A DNA stretch of 64,000 bases from DASXRU01 sp034665305. GTDB lineage: Bacteria; Acidobacteriota; Blastocatellia; Pyrinomonadales; Pyrinomonadaceae. The translations under genes and the position numbers were made by a program. Location: NCBI GenBank assembly GCA_034665305.1, contig JAXDFZ010000014.1:186001-250000 (forward strand). The letters are read 5' to 3'. Positions 57,368-64,000 of the stretch are shown in pieces; positions within the stretch are counted from its first letter, which is position 1; every line of letters starts with the position of its first letter. The notes beneath the pieces were generated by a model. The model was not told the DNA's origin, made no database searches, and saw nothing but the letters and a program-made list of their open reading frames with translations.

Positions 57368-60300
57368 ATGAAAATCAGCATGCGATTAATTACCTCGTTG
57401 GTATTTACGTTGTGCCTTGCGTTGTTTGCAGTTAGCGCATCGGCACAAACAGTATCGACGGGTTCTATTGCGGGTACAGTTCTTGACACTGCCGGAGCGG
57501 CCGTGCCAGGAGCGACAGTCCGGGTGACAAGCCCGAACTTGATCTCCCCGCAGTCAGCTACCACAGATGACAATGGTCATTACGCGATTTTGAACTTACC
57601 ACCAGGCCGGTACAACGTTACCATCGAGGCCGGTGGCAAGGGCTTCGACAAATTTGAGAAGGCGAACGTTGAAGTTAACCTCTCCCGGACGTCAGCGGTT
57701 GATGCCGAAATGCGGCCCCAGGCTGTCGGCGGCGTGGTTAACGTTACGGACACTTCAGGTGCGGCGGTCGACGTAGCCGCGAACACCAGCGGTTCGAACG
57801 TCTCAACCGAACAGTTCTCAAACTTCCCGACGCAGCGCACAGTGCAGTCGCTTTATTCGATTGCACCTACCGTTTCTCGTTCCGGTCTGCGCGATGCCTC
57901 AGGTCGTGACCGCGATCCTTCAGTTGGTGGATCGTCTGGTCCGGAAAACAATTACATCCTTGATGGCGTCAACACCACTGACCCTGCTTTCGGCGGTTCC
58001 GGTGCCAACCTTCCCTTCGAGTTTGTACAGGAAGTGGAAATCAAGACCGGCGCCTACGGCGCGGAATACGGTAAAGCGACCGGCGGTATCTTCAACGTAA
58101 TCACCAAGAGCGGTGGTAACGAAGTGCGCGGTGACGCTTTCGGTTATTTCACGACCAAGGGTTTGGTTCGCGAAACGAAGAATTTCCCGTTCACGGGCGC
58201 GGCCCCGAACGGCTTCTCCGAAATCGACGCCGGATTTGATATCGGTGGCCCGATCAAGAAAGACAAGCTGTGGTTCTTCGGCGCTTTCAATCCCCAGCAG
58301 CGCAAAAACAGCTTCCTGACGCAGACTTTCCATGCGCCGGTTGAAAACAAGATCACGACGCCGTTCTATTCCGGCAAGATCACGTGGGGTGTTAACACCA
58401 ACAACACGTTGACCCTGTCCACGTTCGGCGATTTCACGAAACAGGAAGGCTTCCTTTTCGGTGGCTCCGGTTTCGGTAACGATCCCACGGCTTTCAACGG
58501 TGAGATTCAGACCGGTGGCCATAACTACACCGCGCGTTTGAATTCGACGATTACTCCTAACTGGATTGGCGAGTTTGCTTTCGGACTCCACTTCCAGAGG
58601 GCCAACACCCTGCCGGCGTCTGACACGGCGATTCCGCTGATCACAGACAACTTTGCCGTGCTTCGTGGTGGTGCTGTTCTAACCCCGACTCATACCAACG
58701 TTCAGGTTCTGGCTGCGAGCAACTCGACTGGTACCGGCGACTTCGTCAACGGCACCGGTGGAACGCTGCAGCGCAACTTTATTCGTGGCCCGGGTTTCGG
58801 TCTTTTCTCGAACCAGGATCGCAATCGTTGGGAAGTTGCTGCCAGATTGCAGAACATCTGGGGCCGCCATACCTTCAAGTATGGTTTTGAGTACAACAAG
58901 AACATCTACGCCATCAACACCATCTCGACCGGAGCGCCCACGACAGTGGACGGCGTGTCGTTGATTGGATATCGCGTCACCAACAACTTTGCGGCTTGCC
59001 GAGTGATTGGCACCGTCATCAACTGCCCGACGACCCAGGCCGTAACGCGAATTCAATCGCTGCTTACCGCCGGAATTAACTTGGGCGGTCCGACTTCGGT
59101 CGTGTTCAATTCGGCGATCATTTCATCGATCGGTCCGGATCCGTTCCTGATTCGCACCAGCACCCGCGTTCGTGACTTCCGCCTGATCAGCGATCAGGGC
59201 GACACGTACACCAACGTTGAAGGCTTCTACATTCAGGATGACTACAAGCTTGCCAAGGACGTTCAGTTCAACTTTGGCTTGCGCTGGGATTACCAGCAGT
59301 CTTACGGCAGTGGCAGCCAGTCTTATGTGAAGCTTAATAACTTCAAAGACAATCTGCAGCCGCGTGTTGGCCTGATTTGGGATTTCACCGGCAAGGGCAA
59401 GGGCAAGTTGTTCGCCAACTATGCTCGCTTCGTTGAAACACCGCTTCCGCTGGACATCAACGTTCGCGCCGGCAGTGACACCACTCAGACGGACATTAAC
59501 CTGAACGTTGACACCCTCAACTTCCCGGCCGGTTCGCACATTGCGTTCGGCGGTAATCTGGGCAACCTGGGTTCAGCTTCAACCCCGATCGATCCCGATC
59601 TCAAACCGCAGACGGTTAACGAAGTTACCGCCGGCCTTGAGTACGAAATCGTCAAAGATTTGGCCCTTGGCTTCCGCGGTATCTATCGCGCTCAGGGCTC
59701 AGTCATTGAAGACGGATCGTTCGACGATGGCAACAATTACTTTCTGTTCAATCCGGGCGAGTCTCTGACCGAGCGTCTGGCTTGTGCAAATCCTGCCATC
59801 GGTTGCTTTGGACGCGCTCGTCGTTACTATCGCGCCCTCGAGTTCACCGCCACGAAGCGTTTCACGAACAACTATCAGTTCATCGCTTCCTATGTGTACT
59901 CCAGCCTGATTGGTAACTACGAAGGCTTGTTCCGTAACGACAACGGCCAGTCTGACCCGAACATCACTTCGTTGTTCGATTTGGTCAGCTTGCTGACGAA
60001 CCTTTACGGACGTCTGCCAAACGATCGTCCGCATCAGTTGAAATTTGACGGCAGCTATCGCACGCCGTTCAAAATGCTGATCGGCGCTTCGTTCCGCGCT
60101 CAGTCCGGTATTCCGTTTAACCAGTTGGTTCCGCATCCTGTCTATGGCAACAACGAAGGGTTCGGTGTGCAACGTGGTACCGCGATCATTCCGACCGTGG
60201 CGGTCACCGAAGCTGGTTTCCCGAATATTGTGGACAGCATCGGCAGCAACCGCACGCCCACGACCTGGAACCTCGACCTGAACGCTTACTATCCGATTCA

Positions 60301-60517
60301 GCTTGGTGAGAATCGGCAGTTGCGCTTCCAGGTTGACTGGTTCAACGTCTTCAACAACCAGCGCGCAATTCGTCTGGATGAGACGTTCTCCATCAACAGC
60401 GGTATCCCCAACCTGGCAAACATTCCATCTAACCGTTTGCCTAATCCGTTCTACGGCTCCGGAACGATCTTCCAGTTCCCGTCGTCACTGCGGTTGGGTA
60501 TCAAATTCCAGTTCTAA
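57368..60517 (+). CDS. Oar-like TonB-dependent receptor with carboxypeptidase-like N domain
   Basis: The 1049-residue outer-membrane protein has a signal peptide (LITSLVFTLCLALFAVSASA), a carboxypeptidase-regulatory-like domain (about 30-115: TGSIAGTVLDTAGAAVPGAT, DDNGHYAILNLPPGRYNVTI), a plug (about 120-250: DGVNTTDPAFGGSGANLPFE, FVQEVEIKTGAYGAEYGKAT) and a 22-strand-type barrel that ends in aromatic residues (LRLGIKFQF). It would import a TonB-energised ligand or bind surface polymers. ATG 57368 follows AAAGGAAA; the start at 57344 is an alternative. A strong terminator follows. The two following TPR genes have the same type of N-terminal domain. Confidence 0.88.
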   Translation: MKISMRLITSLVFTLCLALFAVSASAQTVSTGSIAGTVLDTAGAAVPGATVRVTSPNLISPQSATTDDNGHYAILNLPPGRYNVTIEAGGKGFDKFEKANVEVNLSRTSAVDAEMRPQAVGGVVNVTDTSGAAVDVAANTSGSNVSTEQFSNFPTQRTVQSLYSIAPTVSRSGLRDASGRDRDPSVGGSSGPENNYILDGVNTTDPAFGGSGANLPFEFVQEVEIKTGAYGAEYGKATGGIFNVITKSGGNEVRGDAFGYFTTKGLVRETKNFPFTGAAPNGFSEIDAGFDIGGPIKKDKLWFFGAFNPQQRKNSFLTQTFHAPVENKITTPFYSGKITWGVNTNNTLTLSTFGDFTKQEGFLFGGSGFGNDPTAFNGEIQTGGHNYTARLNSTITPNWIGEFAFGLHFQRANTLPASDTAIPLITDNFAVLRGGAVLTPTHTNVQVLAASNSTGTGDFVNGTGGTLQRNFIRGPGFGLFSNQDRNRWEVAARLQNIWGRHTFKYGFEYNKNIYAINTISTGAPTTVDGVSLIGYRVTNNFAACRVIGTVINCPTTQAVTRIQSLLTAGINLGGPTSVVFNSAIISSIGPDPFLIRTSTRVRDFRLISDQGDTYTNVEGFYIQDDYKLAKDVQFNFGLRWDYQQSYGSGSQSYVKLNNFKDNLQPRVGLIWDFTGKGKGKLFANYARFVETPLPLDINVRAGSDTTQTDINLNVDTLNFPAGSHIAFGGNLGNLGSASTPIDPDLKPQTVNEVTAGLEYEIVKDLALGFRGIYRAQGSVIEDGSFDDGNNYFLFNPGESLTERLACANPAIGCFGRARRYYRALEFTATKRFTNNYQFIASYVYSSLIGNYEGLFRNDNGQSDPNITSLFDLVSLLTNLYGRLPNDRPHQLKFDGSYRTPFKMLIGASFRAQSGIPFNQLVPHPVYGNNEGFGVQRGTAIIPTVAVTEAGFPNIVDSIGSNRTPTTWNLDLNAYYPIQLGENRQLRFQVDWFNVFNNQRAIRLDETFSINSGIPNLANIPSNRLPNPFYGSGTIFQFPSSLRLGIKFQF

Positions 60518-60570
60518 ACTGGCTGCTTTCTGCCTGTTAAATTTCGCAGGCAAACCGAAAGCTTTGACAG

Positions 60571-60610
60571 GGAGGAGCGCACGCAAATGCGCTCCTCCCT
60601 TTTCTTTTCT
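60571..60610 (+). terminator. rho-independent terminator of the TonB receptor gene
   Basis: GGAGGAGCGCA and TGCGCTCCTCC form an 11-bp perfect stem with a CGCAAA loop, followed by CTTTTCTTTTCTT. Confidence 0.9.
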
Positions 60611-60689
60611 TGTGATATGCTGCGCGCTCCCCAAAGCGGACAATCGCACTGTAAATCGACCTCGTAACTGTTTGAGAAAGGAGTCTGCA

Positions 60690-61772
60690 ATGTTTCTCTC
60701 TCCAGGTCGTGTCCTCTTTTCAATCCGTCATCATCTGCCACTCATAGCTTGCACCGCGCTGCTTCTGACGCCGGTTATTATTCACGCCCAAGGGGGTGTC
60801 GACCTCACGGGGACGGGCGGCAAGCACAAGATTCAGGGACGCATCTACTTTCCCTCCGGACGGCGCTCCGACGCGACTTCTGTGCGCGTGAATCTGGAAA
60901 GTACCAGTTCCGAAAAACTGTCGTTGATTGCAGATCTAAACGGTACCTTCACTTTCAATGCGATTGCGCCCGGCTCCTATAACGTGACAGTGGACGCCGG
61001 CAAGGAGTATGAGATCGCGCGCGAGTTCGTGAACGTGGAAGGCAGCGGCATCAGGAGCCGCTCGCTGTCCGGCGCGGAAATGGCGCGCGCGGATGTACCA
61101 CGAATATTCAATGTCATCGTCAATCTCCAATTGAAACGGGGTGCCGCCGGTAAATCCCGACCGGCCGTTCTCGATGCTGCGCTTTCTACCGTGCCCCCCC
61201 CTGCGGTTGAGCTTTACGACAAAGCTATCGATGCGATTCGCGCCGGCGATACCAAGAAGGCTATAGAGTTATTGCAAGGCGCAGTCAGTTACTATCCCGA
61301 ATTCACAATTGCTCTTAATGAGTTGGGAATTCAGTATCTGGCGCTCGAGCAACCGGATAAGGCTGCTGACGTTTTACAGCGGGCACTCAGAATAAGGCCC
61401 GATGACTTCACCTTGCTGCTTCATTACGGGATGGCGTTGTTAAAGAAGAATGACGCGCTCGGAGCCGAAGCTCAGTTACGCCAGGCGGTCAAACAGAATG
61501 ACGAGGCGTGGCAGGCCCATATGTATCTGGGTATCACTCTCATCAGCCTGCGAAGATACGTCGAAGCGGAAAAGGAATTATTGCGCACGCTCTTGATTGG
61601 TGGCGACGAGCTTAGCTTGCCACACTACTATCTGGGTGGGATTTATTGGGGCCGGCGCGACTATCGCCGGGCCGCCGATGAGTTGGAAAAATATCTCAAG
61701 CTCGCCCCCAAGGCTCCGAACGCGGAACGTACCCGCGCTTCGATTAAGGAACTGCGCACCAAGCAATCCTAG
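60690..61772 (+). CDS. exported TPR protein with carboxypeptidase-like N domain (1)
   Basis: ATG 60690 has GAAAGGAG 8 bp upstream. The 360-residue protein has a signal peptide (LPLIACTALLLTPVIIHAQ), a small beta sandwich (about 45-125: HKIQGRIYFPSGRRSDATSV, LIADLNGTFTFNAIAPGSYN) and three to four TPRs (about 200-350: YYPEFTIALNELGIQYLALE, DDFTLLLHYGMALLKKNDAL, AHMYLGITLISLRRYVEAEK). It is likely periplasmic and binds protein partners. It is a paralogue of the following gene, from which it is separated by 98 bp. Confidence 0.8.
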   Translation: MFLSPGRVLFSIRHHLPLIACTALLLTPVIIHAQGGVDLTGTGGKHKIQGRIYFPSGRRSDATSVRVNLESTSSEKLSLIADLNGTFTFNAIAPGSYNVTVDAGKEYEIAREFVNVEGSGIRSRSLSGAEMARADVPRIFNVIVNLQLKRGAAGKSRPAVLDAALSTVPPPAVELYDKAIDAIRAGDTKKAIELLQGAVSYYPEFTIALNELGIQYLALEQPDKAADVLQRALRIRPDDFTLLLHYGMALLKKNDALGAEAQLRQAVKQNDEAWQAHMYLGITLISLRRYVEAEKELLRTLLIGGDELSLPHYYLGGIYWGRRDYRRAADELEKYLKLAPKAPNAERTRASIKELRTKQS

Positions 61773-61869
61773 GTTGCCGCGAAAAGCAGAAAGCTTTACG
61801 ATAAGCCCGCTGGTCGTCTCCAAAGAAGGTTCATTTCAATCTCTCCGCTTAGACAAAGGGGGTATAAAA

Positions 61870-62937
61870 ATGTCGACTTCTTCAAGCAGGTTTTTCCTTC
61901 TACCCTTAACAGTTCTCAGTCTGACTTCCGTTCTCCTGCTCTCATGCTCAGTTACGCTTGCTCAGGGCGGCGTTGGCAGCACTCGCGGCCTTCCGGGTTC
62001 CAGTGGCGGCGTTCATGCTATTCAGGGCCGAATTTATTTTCCTGCCGGCCGGCCTGTTGCTCAGTTGAGAATAAGGCTGGAGAGTAATTCGCTAGGCACC
62101 AATTCCACCTCCAGCAACTCGGATGGTTCGTTTTCTTTTCAATCGATGGTCGCGGGAAACTACACGGTCGTGATTGATGCTGGCGAGGAGTACGAGCCGG
62201 TACGAGAATCCGTGACGATCTATGGGACGAGTGCCTTCGAAGGCAAGGTTGCGCCGCAGACTATCCCGGTGAACATTGTGCTTCGTCTCAAAGGAAGCTT
62301 GTCGGCCGATTCTGCTCTGGCGAAGGTTCCTAAGGCCGCGCGCGAATTCTACGAGAAGGGAATGGCCGCCGCCGCGAAAAACGACAACAAGCTGGCGGCG
62401 GAACAGCTCAGTAGTGCCGTGGCTGCGTACCCGGATTTCGGCTTGGCCCTGGCTGAATTAGGTAAGCAGTATTTGACGCTGAATCAGCCCGACAAAGCGA
62501 TTGAACCGTTGAGAAAGGCAGTCGAACTTGCGCCAAAAGACTTTGGGGCGCGCTTGAACTACGGCATTGCCCTATCGGGCAAGAGAAACTATGCCGAAGC
62601 TGAAACTCAATTGCGACAGGCGTTGACGCTGAACAGTATGGCGCCGACCGCGCACATGTACCTGGGCATTACTTTGTTGAATCTCAGCCGGGACGAAAAA
62701 ACGAAGGAGTTTCACGCAGACAAATACGCCGAGGCGCAGAAGGAACTGGAGACGGCCATCGCCACCGGTAAGGGCGAGGTGGCCCAGGCCCATCGCTATC
62801 TGGGTGGCATCTATTGGGGCAACAAAGATCACAAACGCGCCGCTGACGAGTTTGAGGTTTACCTTAAGCTGGCGCCCAAAGCCGCCGATGCCGAGAAGCT
62901 ACGTACGATCATCAAGGACCTGCGTAGTCAGCCATAA
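61870..62937 (+). CDS. exported TPR protein with carboxypeptidase-like N domain (2)
   Basis: ATG 61870 gives 355 residues with a signal peptide (LLPLTVLSLTSVLLLSCSVT; the LLSC could act as a lipobox), a beta sandwich (HAIQGRIYFPAGRPVAQLRI, NSDGSFSFQSMVAGNYTVVI) and TPRs (about 180-345: YPDFGLALAELGKQYLTLNQ, DFGARLNYGIALSGKRNYAE, AHMYLGITLLNLSRDEKTKE). It shares layout and phrases (QGRIYFP, VIDAGEEYE/VDAGKEYE, AHMYLGITL, YLGGIYWG) with the previous gene, so they are tandem duplicates. A terminator follows. Confidence 0.82.
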   Translation: MSTSSSRFFLLPLTVLSLTSVLLLSCSVTLAQGGVGSTRGLPGSSGGVHAIQGRIYFPAGRPVAQLRIRLESNSLGTNSTSSNSDGSFSFQSMVAGNYTVVIDAGEEYEPVRESVTIYGTSAFEGKVAPQTIPVNIVLRLKGSLSADSALAKVPKAAREFYEKGMAAAAKNDNKLAAEQLSSAVAAYPDFGLALAELGKQYLTLNQPDKAIEPLRKAVELAPKDFGARLNYGIALSGKRNYAEAETQLRQALTLNSMAPTAHMYLGITLLNLSRDEKTKEFHADKYAEAQKELETAIATGKGEVAQAHRYLGGIYWGNKDHKRAADEFEVYLKLAPKAADAEKLRTIIKDLRSQP

Positions 62938-62960
62938 ATTGTTTTGCCGGAAAAGAGAAT

Positions 62961-63000
62961 GGCCGCAGTTCATACCAGTGAACTGCGGCCGTTTCTTTTT
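62961..63000 (+). terminator. rho-independent terminator of the TPR operon
   Basis: GGCCGCAGTTCA and TGAACTGCGGCC form a perfect 12-bp stem with a TACCAG loop, followed by GTTTCTTTTT. Confidence 0.92.
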
Positions 63001-63029
63001 GCCGCTCGCCCTAAGCGGCGAGCCAAAGT

Positions 63030-63689
63030 TTAGATCTTGAATTCCAGCAGATGGCCTAATTTGTCTTTCTTCGTATGAAGATACTTCGCCGCGGTTTCAT
63101 GTGATTTCACTTCTATAGAGACGCGCTCGACTATCACCAGGCCGGCTTCTTCCAGCGCGCGCAACTTCAACGGATTGTTGGACAGTACTCTGACTTTGCA
63201 AAGTCCCAAATCGAACAAAACCTCGGCGCATTGTTTGTACTCGCGCAGGTCGACTGCCAGTCCCAACTGCTCATTCGCTTCGACCGTGTCCGCGCCTTCG
63301 TCCTGCAATGCATACGCGCGAATCTTATTCACAATCCCAATGCCGCGGCCTTCCTGTTGTTGATAAACGATCGCCCCTCGCTCTTCTTCCTGAATCAGCT
63401 CCATCGCGCGATGCAGTTGCGGGCCGCAGTCGCATTTCGTGGAACCGAAGACGTCCCCGGTCAGGCACTGCGAATGAATTCGCACCAGCGTTGGGACTTC
63501 GCGCTGCATCTCGCCCTTGAACAGGACCACAAACTCTTCCTCAGAAATAAGCGAACGGTATCCGGCGATCTTGAAATCACCCCATTCGGTGGGAAGACTT
63601 GCCGTCGCAACTCGCTCAACAGACAGCGGCTGTCCTGCCCAGGGGCAGCTCTCCGCCGTCTCGCTACTCTCAGTTGTTTCTTTGCTCAA
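63030..63689 (-). CDS. ribA: GTP cyclohydrolase II
   Basis: The 219-residue protein is single-domain RibA, opening GTP in the first step of riboflavin synthesis. The zinc cysteines are CLTGDVFGSTKCDCG; the catalytic and GTP-binding parts are LVRIHSQ, AIVYQQQEGRGIGIVNKIRA, ADTVEANEQLGLAVDLREY and VRVLSNNPLKLRALEEAGL. The usual RibB partner domain is not fused. The first 20 residues are acidic and not conserved, so the start is less certain. It converges on the TPR operon, sharing the terminator region. Confidence 0.93.
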   Translation of the reverse strand: MSKETTESSETAESCPWAGQPLSVERVATASLPTEWGDFKIAGYRSLISEEEFVVLFKGEMQREVPTLVRIHSQCLTGDVFGSTKCDCGPQLHRAMELIQEEERGAIVYQQQEGRGIGIVNKIRAYALQDEGADTVEANEQLGLAVDLREYKQCAEVLFDLGLCKVRVLSNNPLKLRALEEAGLVIVERVSIEVKSHETAAKYLHTKKDKLGHLLEFKI

Positions 63690-63957
63690 AGTGCTATAGC
63701 TCCGTGTAAATCTACGATTGCAACACTGGATGCCAGACGGTATTTAACCCGGCCGTACTTCGTGAAATTATTGAATCAGTGTGATTTCATTATAAGAGTA
63801 ACGTGTTAGGCCCACAAGTGAGTAGCAACCTGGCCTGGGCCATAATTGAACCGGTGAGCTCCGTTTTGAGTGTTGCTGGGGAGACTTCGGCGCGTTAAGA
63901 TTAGCCGCCTGCCGCAAGAAGCGTTTCGTATCGCGTTAGCTTATTCATGAATACCCG
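63690..63957. other. gene-free stretch
   Basis: This 268-bp stretch upstream of ribA has no recognisable gene or repeat. It should include the ribA promoter. Confidence 0.4.
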
Positions 63958-64000
63958 ATGAATCGAGAACCGTTGTCAAAAGGCGATGAGCCAGCAGAAA
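63958..64000 (+). CDS. possible start of a gene cut by the window end
   Basis: ATG 63958 opens a frame reading MNREPLSKGDEPAE that is still open at the window edge. There is no strong ribosome binding site, and the fragment is too short to assign. Confidence 0.25.
   Translation, partial: MNREPLSKGDEPAE

Noticed and set aside
60303..60689. Long N-terminal extension of the first TPR protein
   Set aside because: It overlaps the end of the TonB receptor gene in another frame and crosses a strong terminator; the signal peptide starts at 60690.
1..64000. CRISPR array or Cas genes linked to the Tn7-like element
   Set aside because: No regularly spaced repeats or Cas signatures were seen; the TniQ protein is of the long DNA-binding type, so a CRISPR-guided transposon is not supported here.

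Overview
The window is bacterial chromosome, most likely from an Acidobacteriota of the Blastocatellia/Pyrinomonadaceae type. That is an inference from a large Oar-type TonB-dependent receptor with an N-terminal carboxypeptidase-like domain followed by secreted TPR proteins, three adjacent bactofilins, a HEAT-repeat/cyclophilin fusion, and many short palindromic repeats between genes. No rRNA, tRNA or CRISPR array was seen.

Positions 1 to about 16.25 kb are an accessory island organised as a Tn7-like transposon. It carries a small helix-turn-helix protein, a sigma factor and a poly-gamma-glutamate-hydrolase/GNAT fusion, then a tight tnsA-tnsB-tnsC-tniQ run with intact catalytic motifs, then a NERD/SEC-C protein that overlaps tniQ. 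The cargo on the right looks like a small RiPP (ribosomally made, modified peptide) locus: a YcaO cyclodehydratase facing a short operon of a 62-residue precursor candidate, a SagB-type dehydrogenase and an IucA/IucC-like synthetase. The island ends in an array of 18-bp repeats that behave like TnsB sites. A second, oppositely oriented array starts within a few bases. A decayed copy of the first array lies just before dut, so a 1.8-kb non-autonomous or decayed element appears to sit in tandem. The other end of the main element is not visible and probably lies before position 1.

From 18.1 kb the sequence is ordinary chromosome: dut, an M28 peptidase, a DUF5996 gene, a HigBA pair next to a frameshifted HEPN gene, an M23 peptidase, three bactofilins, the HEAT/cyclophilin protein, an M1-like protein lacking its catalytic Glu, an acyl-reductase-like SDR, a 5'-nucleotidase, a TetR-controlled three-gene operon with two matching operators, and an aromatic amino acid hydroxylase. 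A protein quality-control block follows on the minus strand from 40.7 to 49.4 kb (ClpC-like, GroEL, GrpE, Hsp20, ClpB, Hsp20). It is followed by a MscS/cNMP channel, an Nramp-related transporter with a soluble MgtE-like partner, and an HD phosphohydrolase.

The most notable chromosomal item is an AhpD-like gene (54982-55521, minus) whose CxxC motif reads Cys-Glu-Phe-UGA. A hairpin of bacterial SECIS shape starts just after the UGA, so this is a candidate selenoprotein. Another recurring theme is palindromic repeats sitting exactly at gene ends, some of which supply the last codons and stop of the gene.
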